A DNA stretch of 64,000 nt, from the NCBI RefSeq assembly GCF_003851545.1, contig NZ_BHVX01000012.1, positions 85,439 through 149,438 of the forward strand, in the 5' to 3' direction. Source of the stretch: Ralstonia sp. SET104 (GTDB lineage Bacteria; Pseudomonadota; Gammaproteobacteria; Burkholderiales; Burkholderiaceae). The translations under genes and the position numbers were made by a program. A model generated the notes under the pieces. It was not told where the DNA came from and searched no databases. It saw only the letters and a list, made by a program, of their open reading frames with translations. Shown piece by piece: positions 9,184-19,990 of the stretch. The number at the start of each line of letters is the position of its first letter. Position 1 is the stretch's first letter.

Positions 9184-9356
9184 TCGCACACCTTGTTTAG
9201 ATTGTTTTCGAATGCTGCGTGCGCCGCCCAATGTGGGATCCTGCGGCGCCGGGCATCCCCCTCTCCTCGTGCCAGATTCAGCGCATGAAAACGGACCGGC
9301 CCGGGCCTCGGGGCGGTCCTGCGACGGATCTGGTGGGGGACGTCCGTAAACCGGCG

Positions 9357-9368
9357 TATTGTACAATA
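9357..9368. promoter_or_regulatory. 12-bp palindrome between divergent cytochrome and engB genes
   Basis: The sequence tattgtacaata is a perfect palindrome in the 258-bp divergent spacer (9184-9441). It presents a TACAAT -10-like hexamer on each strand, so it could be a shared core promoter element or a dimeric repressor site. I could not find a convincing -35 at 16-18 bases on either side. The rest of the spacer shows no other feature. Confidence 0.4.
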
Positions 9369-9441
9369 ACACCTCTGCAATGCGACCTCGCGGCGCAGCA
9401 ACCACGCAGTTCTGAACTGCAGTTTACAGGTACTGCCGCGC

Positions 9442-10143
9442 ATGTCGCTCCTGCATCAAGCCCGTTTCTTCATCACCGTCAATCATCTGCGCGATTTACC
9501 GGCGACCGCCGTGCCTGAAGTCGCGTTTGCGGGCCGCTCGAACGCAGGCAAGTCCACCGCGATCAATATCCTGTGCAATCAGAAGCGGTTGGCGTTCTCC
9601 AGTAAGACGCCCGGCCGCACGCAGCACATCAACTATTTCTCGGTGATGCCCGCCAAGGCGGAAGACCCGCTCGGCTTCCTGGTCGATCTGCCCGGTTACG
9701 GCTATGCCGAAGCGCCGGGCGAGACCAAATCTCATTGGGTCCACCTGCTGGGCGATTACGTCAAGGCACGGCAGCAGCTCGCCGGCCTGGTCATCATGAT
9801 GGACGCGCGCCGTCCCTTCACCGACCTCGATTGCCAGATGGTCGAGTGGTTCCTGCCGACCGGCAAACCGATCCACGTGCTGCTCACGAAGGCGGACAAG
9901 CTGACCAACAACGATGCCTCGCGCGCGCTTATGGCGGCACGCAAGGTGCTGGCCGATTACCGCGCACAGATCGACGGTGACGTGTCGCTCACGGTGCAGT
10001 TGTTCTCCAGCCTGAAGCGTCGCGGCATCGAAGAGGCGCAGCGAATTGTCGCAGGCTGGCTGTGCTTGCCCGAAGCGCTGGAGCCGGAGCCGCAGACCGA
10101 ACAGGCAAAAAAAACCCCGTCGCCAAACGCGCAACGGGGGTAA
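9442..10143 (+). CDS. engB: Ribosome-biogenesis GTPase EngB (YihA/YsxC)
   Basis: Essential GTPase needed for late 50S subunit assembly. The G motifs appear in order: G1 GRSNAGKST (about residue 31), G2 with TPGRTQ, G3 DLPGYGYA, G4 TKADKL and a G5-like SSLKRRG. The 233-residue length is slightly above the usual 200-220 because of a C-terminal tail rich in E, P and K. The last codons of that tail overlap an inverted repeat with an A tract. Read toward hemB, which lies 150 bases downstream. Confidence 0.96.
   Translation: MSLLHQARFFITVNHLRDLPATAVPEVAFAGRSNAGKSTAINILCNQKRLAFSSKTPGRTQHINYFSVMPAKAEDPLGFLVDLPGYGYAEAPGETKSHWVHLLGDYVKARQQLAGLVIMMDARRPFTDLDCQMVEWFLPTGKPIHVLLTKADKLTNNDASRALMAARKVLADYRAQIDGDVSLTVQLFSSLKRRGIEEAQRIVAGWLCLPEALEPEPQTEQAKKTPSPNAQRG
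10107..10139 (-). terminator. Terminator-like hairpin on the minus strand inside the engB 3' end
   Basis: Read on the minus strand, ccccgt (10139-10134) and acgggg (10120-10115) form a GC stem followed by eight Ts (10114-10107). It overlaps the last codons of engB. No minus-strand gene lies upstream, so it would stop antisense transcription from the hemB side. Confidence 0.5.
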
Positions 10144-11289
<1,146 letters not shown>

Positions 11290-13122
11290 TCAGGCCGTTG
11301 GCTTGACCACCTGTGCCGTGCCGATCGTGCGGCGCAGGCTTTCCAGGAAGGTGTCGGCGCGCTCAAAACCGACCACGCGACCCTTCATTTCCCGGCCCTG
11401 CGTATCGAAGAAAATCGTGCTCGGCGGGCCGAACAGACCGAAGCGCTTGAGCAGTGCCTGGTCATCGGCATTGTTGGCCGTCACATCGGCCTGCAACAGC
11501 ACAACCTCCGCAAGCACCTGGCGCACCCGCGCATCGGTAAAGGTCAGGCGCTCCATCTCCTTGCAGCTCACGCACCAGTCGGCATAAAAATCGAGCATCA
11601 CCGCACGGCCCGATGTGCTCGCGTTACGCACTTCAGCATCGAGTTCGGCGATGCTCTTCACGCGCTTGAACGTCACGCCGTGTGTTTCGGCTTGCGCGGA
11701 TGCGCCCGCCGACGCGCGAATCAATCCGGTCAGCGGTTGTAATGGGTCGCGGCCGCCTGCGGCGACACCGACAAGTTGCGCGGCGCCCGCCAGCGCGAGC
11801 ACCACACCCGCGACCTTGCCCAAACGCTGCACGTTGCCAGCGCCGTCCGGCAGCGAATCGAATGTCCGCAGGAACACAGCGGCGCCAATCAGCAACGCGC
11901 CCCACGCGACCATCGCCGCCCACGTCGGCAACACCGGCTGCAGAATCCACAGTGCCACGGCCAGCAGAACGAAACCAAACACCACCTTGGTGACGATCAG
12001 CCAGTGACCAGCGCGCGGCAGCAAATTGCCTGCGCCAATGCCCACGAGCACAAGCGGCACGCCCATGCCGATCGACATCGCAAACAACGCCATACCGCCG
12101 ATTGCGGCATTGCCGGTCTGAGCAATGTAGGCCAGGGCGCCGGCCAACGCCGGTGTCACACACGGCGACACAATCAGTGCCGAGAGCGCACCCATCACCG
12201 CCGCACCGGCAATCTGGCCACCGCTGCGCTTGCTCGAGGCCGCGGTCAAGCGATCTCGCCAAGCCGCCGGCAACTGCAGTTCGTATAACCCAAACATCGA
12301 CAGCGACAGCACCACCATCAGCAAAGCAAACGCGCCCAGCACCCAGGCGTTCTGCAGCGCGGCTTGCAGGCCCTGTCCCGCCAACCCTGCCGCCACACCC
12401 ACGGCGGTATAGACGAACGCCATGCCAAGCACGTAAGCAACCGACACGATCGCCGCGCGCGAGCGCGTTGCGTGCTCGCCGACCACAATGGCCGACAGAA
12501 TCGGCAGCATCGGCAGCACGCACGGGGTGAAGGTCAGCAGCAACCCCAGCCCGAAGAACAGCACCGCAATCGCGCCAAGATTGCCACTGCCGAGCGTGCT
12601 GGCGATACGTCCGAGCGCGTCACCAGAATTTGCCTCACCATTGCTTGCCGTCAACGGGGTCGACGATGCCGTTGCAGGTTGCACTTGGAACCGGCTCTTC
12701 ATCGGCGGATAGCACAACCCTTGGTCGGCGCACCCTTGCGATGTGACGATGAGCGTGAATGGCGCAGTGGCGCTCTGTGCCTTCACGCGGAATGCGACTT
12801 CATGCCGGTAGGTCTCGACATTCTTGTTAAAGGTCTCGTCAAACTTGACCTTACCCGCCGGCATATCCGGTGGCGCCAGCGTGACGGTGCTCGGATCGGC
12901 CGTCACGGCAAAACGCTCGCGATACATGTAATAGCCGTCGGCGATGTCGAACTTGACCGCGATCGTCTGGCCGTCGAGCTGCGTGGCGGAGAAGCGGAAC
13001 GCCTGTTCGGGCGGCAGAAAATCATCAGCAGCACGGGCAGGGGCCCAAAGCATCGCCATAGCAACGAGCAGCATCAGCAACTGCAGCACGCGTCGCACCG
13101 ACAAGAACGAAGAGAAGGTCAT
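11290..13122 (-). CDS. dsbD: Thiol:disulfide interchange protein DsbD
   Basis: Moves reducing equivalents from cytosolic thioredoxin across the inner membrane to periplasmic DsbC, DsbG and cytochrome-maturation thiol proteins. The 610-residue protein shows a signal peptide to about residue 31, an N-terminal DsbD-alpha domain with a cysteine pair (SQGCADQGLCYPP), eight membrane segments with the two buried cysteines (FTPCVLPMLP and SPCVTPALAG), and a C-terminal thioredoxin domain with Cys517-x-x-Cys520 (YADWCVSCKEME). All redox cysteines are present. It is 18 bases downstream of cutA, a common pairing. Confidence 0.96.
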   Translation of the reverse strand: MTFSSFLSVRRVLQLLMLLVAMAMLWAPARAADDFLPPEQAFRFSATQLDGQTIAVKFDIADGYYMYRERFAVTADPSTVTLAPPDMPAGKVKFDETFNKNVETYRHEVAFRVKAQSATAPFTLIVTSQGCADQGLCYPPMKSRFQVQPATASSTPLTASNGEANSGDALGRIASTLGSGNLGAIAVLFFGLGLLLTFTPCVLPMLPILSAIVVGEHATRSRAAIVSVAYVLGMAFVYTAVGVAAGLAGQGLQAALQNAWVLGAFALLMVVLSLSMFGLYELQLPAAWRDRLTAASSKRSGGQIAGAAVMGALSALIVSPCVTPALAGALAYIAQTGNAAIGGMALFAMSIGMGVPLVLVGIGAGNLLPRAGHWLIVTKVVFGFVLLAVALWILQPVLPTWAAMVAWGALLIGAAVFLRTFDSLPDGAGNVQRLGKVAGVVLALAGAAQLVGVAAGGRDPLQPLTGLIRASAGASAQAETHGVTFKRVKSIAELDAEVRNASTSGRAVMLDFYADWCVSCKEMERLTFTDARVRQVLAEVVLLQADVTANNADDQALLKRFGLFGPPSTIFFDTQGREMKGRVVGFERADTFLESLRRTIGTAQVVKPTA

Positions 13123-13140
13123 ATCACCAGCAATCGGACA

Positions 13141-13479
13141 TTAAACGGAAGGCTGACGCGTTTCGTCGGCCACCCACGCAAGATACGCCGGCAAACCTGC
13201 TGCCACCGGCACGGCGATGATCTCGGGCACCTCGTACGGATGTGCCTCGCGCAATGCAACTTCCAACGCAGGGTATGCATCGCGCGTGGTCTTGACCAGC
13301 AGCGTGATCTCGGTCGCATGCTCGATCACGCCATGCCACCGGTAAGTTGATGCACACGCCGGCAAGCGATTGACGCACGCCGCTGAGCGAGATTCCAGCA
13401 CCGCTTTGGTCACGCGATCCGCGCTGTCAGCGTCGGGCAGGTTGGTCAGCACAAGCAGCACTTCGGTTTCGGCAGACAT
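13141..13479 (-). CDS. cutA: Divalent-cation tolerance protein CutA
   Basis: Small trimeric ferredoxin-like protein linked genetically to copper tolerance; its biochemical role is unsettled. The 112-residue product has the family core SAACVNRLP, TYRWHGVIEH, EITLLVKTT and HPYEVPEIIAVPV. The ATG at 13479 has GGAG upstream and starts MSAETEV; the longer frame adds an arginine-rich stretch unlike family members. It is the first gene of a two-gene unit with dsbD. Confidence 0.94.
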   Translation of the reverse strand: MSAETEVLLVLTNLPDADSADRVTKAVLESRSAACVNRLPACASTYRWHGVIEHATEITLLVKTTRDAYPALEVALREAHPYEVPEIIAVPVAAGLPAYLAWVADETRQPSV

Positions 13480-13514
13480 AAGTACTCCAGGGCGCGAACG
13501 CCGAAAGCGGGCAA

Positions 13515-13543
13515 CAAAAAAGCCAGGATACAAATCCTGGCTT
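13515..13543 (-). terminator. Terminator ending the ribosomal superoperon after rplQ
   Basis: On the minus strand agccaggat (13543-13534 arm) and atcctggct (13529-13520 arm) form a 9-10-bp stem with a 4-base loop, followed by six Ts (13520-13515). It is about 80 bases after the rplQ stop and just before cutA, cleanly separating the alpha operon from cutA-dsbD. Confidence 0.88.
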
Positions 13544-13623
13544 CATTGTAATGCGCTCAGAATCACGCATTCATCGGCTTGCTCGACGCGACACCATGTC
13601 GCACCAACAAACCTGGACTGACC

Positions 13624-14022
13624 TTATTCGGCAGCGCCGTCGACTTCCACAGCCTCGGCAACTTCCGGACGATCGAGCAGCTCGACCAGTGCCATCGGCG
13701 CATTGTCGCCCTGACGGAAGCCGAACTTCAGAATACGGGTGTAGCCGCCCGGACGGGTGGCGAAACGCGGGCCCAGTTCGGTAAACAGCTTGGTGACCAT
13801 ATCGCGATCACGCAGGCGGGCGAACGCCAGACGGCGGTTGGCAACGGTGTCCTTCTTGGCCAACGTGATCAGCGGCTCGACAACCTTGCGCAGCTCCTTC
13901 GCCTTAGGCACGGTGGTCTTGATCAGCTCGTGCTGCAGCAGCGAGTTAGACATGTTGCGCAGCATCGCGAGACGGTGCGACGAGGTGCGGTTCAGTTTCC
14001 GCAAACCATGACGGTGACGCAT
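13624..14022 (-). CDS. rplQ: 50S ribosomal protein L17
   Basis: Large-subunit protein located near the exit of the peptide tunnel. The 132-residue product begins with the conserved basic [17 protein letters not shown] and continues [23 protein letters not shown], the family core; the last 15 residues are acidic, a tail common in betaproteobacteria. It is the last gene of the alpha operon, 141 bases after rpoA, and a terminator follows. Confidence 0.97.
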   Translation of the reverse strand: MRHRHGLRKLNRTSSHRLAMLRNMSNSLLQHELIKTTVPKAKELRKVVEPLITLAKKDTVANRRLAFARLRDRDMVTKLFTELGPRFATRPGGYTRILKFGFRQGDNAPMALVELLDRPEVAEAVEVDGAAE

Positions 14023-14123
14023 GATGATTCCTTCTTAAGAGTGTTTGACCAGCTCTTCTATCACCGCTTGCGCGGCGCGGGCCGGTAGCCTTAACAATAA
14101 GCCGTCCAGATAGGAACGGCGGG

Positions 14124-14152
14124 AAAACCGGCCGATGCACACGCACCGGCCG
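14124..14152 (-). terminator. Weak terminator/attenuator hairpin between rpoA and rplQ
   Basis: On the minus strand cggccg (14152-14147) pairs with cggccg (14134-14129), with an inner TGC/GCA pairing and a GTGT loop, followed by GTTTTCCC. The short T run suggests partial termination that would lower rplQ expression relative to rpoA; this is inference from shape only. Confidence 0.4.
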
Positions 14153-14163
14153 ACAATTTCAAC

Positions 14164-15144
14164 TTACTTCTCGAGACCCGCCGGCGGCCAGTTCTCGAGC
14201 TTCATGCCGAGCGTCAGGCCACGCGATGCGAGAACTTCCTTGATCTCGTTGAGCGACTTGCGACCCAGGTTCGGAGTCTTGAGCAGTTCGTTCTCGGTAC
14301 GCTGGATCAGGTCGCCGATGTAGTAGATGTTTTCGGCCTTCAGACAATTGGCCGAACGCACCGTCAGCTCCAGGTCGTCGACCGGGCGCAGCAGGATCGG
14401 ATCGATCTGCGGTGCGCGGGCAGCAGCAGCTTCAGCGGCGCTCTCGGTGCCTTCCAGCGCGGCGAACACCGACAGTTGGTCCACCAGGATGCGAGCCGAC
14501 TGGCGGATCGCTTCCTCCGGCGAGATCACGCCGTTGGTCTCGATGTTCATCACCAGTTTGTCGAGGTCAGTGCGCTGCTCCACACGGGCAGATTCCACCG
14601 CGTACGACACGCGGCGCACCGGCGCGAACGAGGCGTCCAGCACAATGCGGCCGATGACCTTACTCGACTCATCGCCGAACTTGCGCACGTTGCCCGGCAC
14701 GTAGCCGCGGCCTTGTTCGACCTTCAGTTGCAGGTCCAGCTTGCCGCCAGCCGACAGGTTGGCGATCACGTGACCCGGGTTGATGATCTCGACATCGTGC
14801 GGCAGCTCGATATCGGCAGCGGTCACCACACCTTCGCCTTCCTTGCGCAGCGACACCGTGACTTCATCACGGTTGTGCAGCTTGAACACCACGCCCTTCA
14901 GGTTCAGCAGCAGGTTGACGACGTCTTCCTGCACGCCATCGATGGTGGAATATTCGTGGACGACCCCTGCGATCGTGACTTCGGTCGGGGCATAACCGAC
15001 CATCGACGACAGCAGCACGCGGCGCAGCGCGTTACCGAGCGTGTGGCCGTAGCCGCGCTCGAACGGTTCCATGACGACCTTCGCGTGATGATCGCCAAGC
15101 GGCTCAACCGCAATAATTTTGGGCTTCAGGAGTGCTGTTTGCAT
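14164..15144 (-). CDS. rpoA: RNA polymerase alpha subunit
   Basis: Dimerises to nucleate core polymerase assembly. The 326-residue protein has the N-terminal dimerisation domain ([18 protein letters not shown]) and a C-terminal DNA- and activator-binding domain containing [17 protein letters not shown], whose arginine corresponds to E. coli R265, and [17 protein letters not shown]. The flexible linker around residues 235-250 is rich in Ala and Glu. It lies between rpsD and rplQ as in other proteobacterial alpha operons, but with a longer than usual 239-bp gap before it. Confidence 0.98.
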
Positions 15145-15383
15145 TAGGTTGTCCTATTTCAATACCCTCGGCTCGTTACACCGATAAGGCTGACGGATTG
15201 GACTGGAAAGGTCCCATCGCGAAACTCGCGACGGAAGACGCGCGTGCCGCAATCGCGTTGCGGCACGTAACGATTCGGATTGGATCGGCGCCGGAATATT
15301 GCCAGCGCACGAACTCAATGTCGTTGACGATGAGCATCCCCAAAAGGCGCACGAGCCCGCACCTTGCGGCACGGGCGTCGTCA
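15145..15383 (-). other. rpsD-rpoA spacer with strong hairpins
   Basis: This 239-bp gap within the alpha operon holds no ORF I believe. It contains a 10-bp perfect inverted repeat (cgtgccgcaa, 15243-15252, with ttgcggcacg, 15258-15267) and a second GC-rich pair around 15350-15380. Neither is followed by a T tract. Possible roles are RNA processing or an autoregulatory target; neither can be decided from sequence alone. Confidence 0.5.
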
Positions 15384-16007
15384 TTAACGCGAATACAGTT
15401 CGACGATCAGGCTTTCGTTGATGTCGCCGGCGATATCCGCGCGATCCGGGGCTTGCTTGAAGGTGCCTTCCATCTTCTTGGCATCCACGGCAACCCAGAT
15501 CGGGAAGCCAGTTTGCTCAGCCAGGGTCAGCGATTCAGCAATACGCACTTGCTTCTTCGACTTTTCGCGGATGGCGATCACGTCGCCCGACTTGACCTGG
15601 GCCGACGGCACGTTCAGAGCCTGACCGTTCACCAGGATCGCCTTGTGCGATACCAGCTGACGCGCTTCAGCGCGGGTCGAGCCGAAGCCCATGCGGTAGA
15701 CGACGTTGTCCAGGCGCGATTCCAGCAGTTGCAACAGAGTCTCACCCGTGTTGCCCTTACGACGGTCGGCTTCAGCAAAGTAGCGGCGGAATTGGCGCTC
15801 CAGCACACCGTAGATGCGCTTGACCTTCTGCTTTTCACGCAGTTGGTTACCGTAGTCGGAGGTGCGAGCGCCAGAGGTGCGGCCATGCTGACCAGGCTTG
15901 CTGTCCAGCTTGCACTTGTCGGCGAGCGAGCGGCGTGCGCTCTTCAGGAAAAGGTCAGTACCTTCGCGGCGAGACAGTTTCGCCTTGGGGCCGGTATAGC
16001 GTGCCAC
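15384..16007 (-). CDS. rpsD: 30S ribosomal protein S4
   Basis: Primary 16S rRNA-binding protein that starts 30S assembly and, in E. coli, represses the alpha operon. The 207-residue product has the N-terminal [16 protein letters not shown] with the KSARRSL core, and the S4 RNA-binding fold at [20 protein letters not shown] and [13 protein letters not shown]. The length is normal for the group without zinc cysteines. A 203-bp gap before it (16008-16210) contains one hairpin. Confidence 0.98.
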   Translation of the reverse strand: MARYTGPKAKLSRREGTDLFLKSARRSLADKCKLDSKPGQHGRTSGARTSDYGNQLREKQKVKRIYGVLERQFRRYFAEADRRKGNTGETLLQLLESRLDNVVYRMGFGSTRAEARQLVSHKAILVNGQALNVPSAQVKSGDVIAIREKSKKQVRIAESLTLAEQTGFPIWVAVDAKKMEGTFKQAPDRADIAGDINESLIVELYSR

Positions 16008-16121
16008 GTTGTGTTCCTTCGTTATCAGTCATCCGTGGCATAGGGCCTCGGATGGTCCGCCTGATCAGTCCCAACAACGAGACCGCAGCGAACAGTGGGC
16101 TTATGAAAAGACGAAACCCGC

Positions 16122-16140
16122 CTTCCGGGAAACCCGGAAG
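16122..16140 (-). other. Hairpin between rpsK and rpsD
   Basis: A perfect 8-bp inverted repeat, cttccggg and cccggaag, separated by three bases, sits in the 203-bp rpsK-rpsD gap. On the minus strand it is followed by gcgggtttcgtctttt, not a clean T tract, so partial termination, processing or S4 feedback are all possible. Confidence 0.45.
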
Positions 16141-16210
16141 ACAGGCAAGCGGGCAATTATAGCACCCGCAGACCGACCTCACCAATAACTGGCGCGGCCG
16201 GTCAACTTAC

Positions 16211-16612
16211 TTAGATACGACGACGCTTCGGCGGACGGCAGCCGTTATGCGGGACGGGCGTCACATCTTCGATCAACTGGATCTTGATACCCAAGTTGTT
16301 CAGTGCACGCACGGCCGACTCGCGACCAGGGCCCGGGCCCTTGATACGGACTTCCAGGTTCTTGATGCCTTGGTCCTGCGCAACGCGGCCAGCACTTTCA
16401 GCAGCCACCTGAGCGGCGAACGGCGTCGATTTGCGCGAGCCCTTGAAGCCTTGGCCGCCCGACGTCGCCCACGACAGAGCATTGCCCTGACGGTCGGTGA
16501 TCGTGATGATCGTGTTGTTGAACGACGCGTGAACGTGCGCGATGCCGTCGGCGACGTTCTTGCGAACCTTCTTGCGCGCGCGCTGGGCGGCGGTATTCGC
16601 TGCTTTTGCCAT
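16211..16612 (-). CDS. rpsK: 30S ribosomal protein S11
   Basis: Platform protein of the small subunit that contacts the mRNA exit region. The 133-residue product shows [44 protein letters not shown] and the C-terminal [17 protein letters not shown]. The N-terminal extension is Ala/Lys-rich ([14 protein letters not shown]). Between rpsM and rpsD in the alpha operon, 24 bases after rpsM. Confidence 0.98.
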   Translation of the reverse strand: MAKAANTAAQRARKKVRKNVADGIAHVHASFNNTIITITDRQGNALSWATSGGQGFKGSRKSTPFAAQVAAESAGRVAQDQGIKNLEVRIKGPGPGRESAVRALNNLGIKIQLIEDVTPVPHNGCRPPKRRRI

Positions 16613-16636
16613 AGTTTCTATCCTTTACCCGACGGA

Positions 16637-17002
16637 TTACTTCTTGAGCGCAACGCCGGCCTTACGCGGACCCTTACGGGTACGGGCGTTGGTGCGGGTA
16701 CGCTGACCACGCATCGGCAAGCCCTTGCGATGGCGCACGCCACGGTAGCAGCCCAGATCCATCAGGCGCTTGATGTTCATCGTCGTTTCACGGCGCAGAT
16801 CGCCTTCGACGAGGAACTTCTCGATTTCCTTACGCAGCGCGTCCTGGTCCGGATCCGTCAGGTCCTTGACCTTCTTGTCGGTCGGGATACCAGTAGCCTC
16901 GCAAATTTTCTGAGCGCGCGAGCGGCCGATACCGTAGATCGCCGTCAGGCCAATCACGGTATGTTTGTGGTTGGGGATGTTGACCCCTGCGATACGTGCC
17001 AT
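16637..17002 (-). CDS. rpsM: 30S ribosomal protein S13
   Basis: Head protein of the small subunit forming bridges to the 50S and contacting P-site tRNA through its basic tail. The 121-residue product begins [14 protein letters not shown], has the helix-two-turn-helix [16 protein letters not shown] and ends in [19 protein letters not shown] plus a lysine-rich tail. Directly downstream of rpmJ. Confidence 0.98.
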
Positions 17003-17023
17003 TCGTCAATCCTCTTTGCGAAA

Positions 17024-17140
17024 TTAGCCTTGGCGCTGCTTATGACGCGGGTCCGACGAGCAGATCACACGCACCACGCCCTTGCGCTTGATGATTTTGC
17101 AGTTGCGGCAAATGCGCTTAACAGAAGCCAGCACTTTCAT
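17024..17140 (-). CDS. rpmJ: 50S ribosomal protein L36
   Basis: A 38-residue zinc-binding large-subunit protein. Translation on the minus strand from the ATG at 17140 gives [20 protein letters not shown] and ends with [11 protein letters not shown]. The CxxC, a further Cys and a His keep the zinc ribbon, so this is the zinc-containing form. It lies between infA and rpsM, the usual betaproteobacterial order. Confidence 0.96.
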   Translation of the reverse strand: MKVLASVKRICRNCKIIKRKGVVRVICSSDPRHKQRQG

Positions 17141-17170
17141 GATTTTCCTCTTCCTTCAATTCCAGTCCGC

Positions 17171-17389
17171 TCACTTCGCCCGGAATACGATGCGCGCGCG
17201 GGACAGATCATACGGGGTCAATTCGACCGTCACCTTGTCCCCGGGCAGGATGCGGATGTAATGCATACGCATCTTGCCGGAAATATGGCCTAACACTACG
17301 TGGCCGTTCTCTAGCTTGACGCGAAACGTTGCGTTGGGGAGGTTTTCCAGCACCTCGCCCTGCATCTGGATCACGTCATCTTTAGCCAT
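17171..17389 (-). CDS. infA: Translation initiation factor IF-1
   Basis: A 72-residue OB-fold protein that binds the 30S A site during initiation. It shows [40 protein letters not shown] and [18 protein letters not shown]. Betaproteobacteria often have a second infA elsewhere; this is the copy embedded after secY in the spc/alpha unit. There are 26 bases between it and secY. Confidence 0.98.
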   Translation of the reverse strand: MAKDDVIQMQGEVLENLPNATFRVKLENGHVVLGHISGKMRMHYIRILPGDKVTVELTPYDLSRARIVFRAK

Positions 17390-17415
17390 GTCCCTTCAGG
17401 TTCGTGCGATCACTC

Positions 17416-18762
17416 CTAGCGGAGCGTCAGGTTTCCCTTGAAATTCGCCTTCTTCATCAAAGACTCGTACTGCTGAGACATCACGTAGGACTGCACTTGC
17501 GCCATGAAGTCCATCGTAACAACCACGATGATCAACAGCGACGTCCCCCCGAAGTAGAACGGCACATTCCAGCGCAGCACCAAGAACTCCGGCAACAGAC
17601 ACACCAGCGTGATGTAGATCGCACCAGCCAACGTCAGCCGCACCAGAATCTTGTCGATATACCGTGTGGTTTGCTCGCCCGGACGAATACCCGGAATGAA
17701 CGCCCCACTCTTCTTCAGGTTATCCGCTACTTCGCGGCTGTTATAGACCAGCGCTGTGTAGAAGAAACAGAAGAAGATGATCGCCGCCGCATACAGCAGG
17801 ATGTACACCGGCTGACCTGGAGACAGCGTTGCTGCCAAGTCCTTGACGACCCGTGCAACCGGATTCGTCGAGTTGCCGGCTGTAAACCAGCCCGCGATCG
17901 TAGCCGGGAACAGAATGATCGACGATGCAAAGATCGGCGGAATCACCCCGGCCATATTCAACTTCAGCGGCAAATGCGACGACTGACCGCCATAAATCTT
18001 GTTACCAACCTGCCGCTTGGCGTAGTTGACGAGGATCTTGCGCTGGCCGCGTTCGATGAACACAACCACGAACGTCACCGCACCAATAATCGCCACCACC
18101 AGGATCGCGGAGAAAATCCCCATCGAACCCGTACGCACCAGCTCGAACAGACCACCAATTGCGTTGGGCAGACCTGCAGCGATCCCGCCGAAGATGATGA
18201 TCGAGATCCCGTTGCCCAGCCCACGCTCGGTGATCTGCTCACCCAGCCACATCAGGAACATCGTACCTGTCACCAGCGTAATCACCGCGGTAGCTCGGAA
18301 CATCAGGCCCGGGTCCAACACCAGACCCGGCTGTGCTTCGAGCGCCACTGCAATCCCCAGCGCCTGGAACGTTGCAAGGACGACCGTACCGTAGCGCGTG
18401 TACTGCGTAATCTTGCGCTGGCCGGCTTGGCCTTCCTTCTTCAACGACTCCAGCTGCGGCAGCACGATCGTCAGCAGTTGCATGATGATCGACGCCGAGA
18501 TGTACGGCATGATCCCCAGCGCAAACACCGTAAAACGCGACAGCGCGCCGCCGGAAAACAGGTTGAACATCCCGAGGATGCCGCCTGATTGCCGTTGGAA
18601 AAGCTGCGCCAGTTGATCCGGATCGATGCCGGGCACAGGAATGTGCGCGCCGATCCGATACACCAGCAGTGCCAGGACCAGGAACACAAGCCGACGGCGA
18701 AGATCGCCGTACTTGGCCGTGTTCTTGGCCTGGGCCATCACATTAGGTTTCGCCGTGGCCAA
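17416..18762 (-). CDS. secY: Preprotein translocase channel subunit SecY
   Basis: Forms the protein-conducting pore of the Sec translocon with SecE and SecG. The 448-residue protein has ten membrane segments, the plug-region sequence [26 protein letters not shown], the cytosolic loops [15 protein letters not shown] and [16 protein letters not shown] that contact SecA and the ribosome, and a cytosolic C-terminus. Follows rplO, as in the E. coli spc operon. Confidence 0.98.
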   Translation of the reverse strand: MATAKPNVMAQAKNTAKYGDLRRRLVFLVLALLVYRIGAHIPVPGIDPDQLAQLFQRQSGGILGMFNLFSGGALSRFTVFALGIMPYISASIIMQLLTIVLPQLESLKKEGQAGQRKITQYTRYGTVVLATFQALGIAVALEAQPGLVLDPGLMFRATAVITLVTGTMFLMWLGEQITERGLGNGISIIIFGGIAAGLPNAIGGLFELVRTGSMGIFSAILVVAIIGAVTFVVVFIERGQRKILVNYAKRQVGNKIYGGQSSHLPLKLNMAGVIPPIFASSIILFPATIAGWFTAGNSTNPVARVVKDLAATLSPGQPVYILLYAAAIIFFCFFYTALVYNSREVADNLKKSGAFIPGIRPGEQTTRYIDKILVRLTLAGAIYITLVCLLPEFLVLRWNVPFYFGGTSLLIIVVVTMDFMAQVQSYVMSQQYESLMKKANFKGNLTLR

Positions 18763-18795
18763 ACGGATGCTCCGTCAGTGTGAAACAGCAGGCTA

Positions 18796-19227
18796 TTAGG
18801 CCAGCGAGCCACCAGCTGCTTCGATTGCGGCTTTCGCCCCAGCCGTCGCGCCGATACCCTTCAGAGTTACCTTCTTGTCGATTTCGCCCGACAGGATCAC
18901 CTTGGCGCTCTTGACCATCTCGCCAATAAGGCCGGCTTGCTTGAGGGACAGCAGATCGACTTCTTCGATCGGCAGGCCCGCCAGGTCGCCCAGACGCACT
19001 TCAGCGGTGAATTCCTTGGTCAGCGAGGTAAAACCGCGCTTGGGCAGACGACGATGCAGGGGCATCTGACCGCCCTCGAAGCCGACCTTGTGGAAACCAC
19101 CCGAACGCGACTTCTGACCCTTGTGACCACGGCCAGCTGTCTTACCCAGGCCCGAACCAATACCGCGACCAACGCGGCGCTTGGCGTGCTTGGAGCCAGC
19201 TGCCGGCTTCAGGTTATTCAGTTGCAT
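18796..19227 (-). CDS. rplO: 50S ribosomal protein L15
   Basis: Late-assembly large-subunit protein with a long basic N-terminal extension that threads into 23S rRNA ([30 protein letters not shown]). 143 residues. The globular C-terminal domain ends in an Ala/Gly-rich stretch. Between rpmD and secY; secY follows after 33 bases. Confidence 0.98.
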   Translation of the reverse strand: MQLNNLKPAAGSKHAKRRVGRGIGSGLGKTAGRGHKGQKSRSGGFHKVGFEGGQMPLHRRLPKRGFTSLTKEFTAEVRLGDLAGLPIEEVDLLSLKQAGLIGEMVKSAKVILSGEIDKKVTLKGIGATAGAKAAIEAAGGSLA

Positions 19228-19245
19228 GTTCTTCTCCGTCTTGCC

Positions 19246-19428
19246 TTAGCCGATGACCTTGACTAGGTAGGACACCTTGTTGATCATGCCGCGCACTGCG
19301 GGCGTGTCCTGCAATTCGGACACCGAGTTCATGCGGCGCAGGCCCAGGCCGCGCACCGTGGCGCGGTGGTCTTCGCGCGTACCGATCAGGCTGCGCACGA
19401 GTTGGACTTTCACGGTTTTCTGCGACAT
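19246..19428 (-). CDS. rpmD: 50S ribosomal protein L30
   Basis: A 60-residue ferredoxin-like large-subunit protein: [19 protein letters not shown] and GLGLRRMNS. The ATG at 19428 has AGGTGA upstream; an in-frame ATG three codons earlier is possible but less well placed. Bacterial L30 is absent from some lineages but normally present in Proteobacteria. Confidence 0.96.
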   Translation of the reverse strand: MSQKTVKVQLVRSLIGTREDHRATVRGLGLRRMNSVSELQDTPAVRGMINKVSYLVKVIG

Positions 19429-19450
19429 ATCGTTCACCTATCCCTTCGGC

Positions 19451-19969
19451 TTAGCCGAGGATCTCTTCGACCGACTTGCCACGCTTGGCGGCAACTTCGG
19501 CCGGGGTGCTCATCTTGCGCAGGCCATCCAGCGTTGCGCGCACCATGTTGTAAGGATTGGTCGAACCGTGCGACTTGGTCACGATGTTCGTCACGCCCAT
19601 CACTTCGAAGATGGCGCGCATCGGGCCGCCGGCGATCACGCCAGTACCGTCCTTCGCGGGCATCATCTGCACCTTTGCGGCGCCATGCTTGCCAACCACT
19701 TCGTGTTGCAGCGTACCGTTCTTCAGCGGGACCTTGACCATCTTGCGACGGGCTTCGTCCATTGCCTTCTGCACGGCCACAGGGACTTCCTTAGCCTTAC
19801 CCTTGCCCATGCCGATACGGCCGTCGCCGTCGCCGACCACAGTCAGAGCAGCGAAACCGAGAATCCGGCCGCCCTTGACCACCTTGGTCACACGGTTGAC
19901 CGCGATCATCTTCTCGCGAAGACCGTCGTCGCGTTCGTCCCCTTGGACCTTAGGTTGAATTTTTGCCAT
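19451..19969 (-). CDS. rpsE: 30S ribosomal protein S5
   Basis: Small-subunit body protein at the mRNA entry helicase site, important for decoding accuracy. The 172-residue product has the N-terminal double-stranded RNA-binding fold ([18 protein letters not shown]) and the C-terminal domain with [19 protein letters not shown] and [19 protein letters not shown]. The spectinomycin-resistance loop between the first strands ([10 protein letters not shown]) looks wild type. Confidence 0.98.
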
Positions 19970-19990
19970 GACGATATCCTCTATGCCGGC

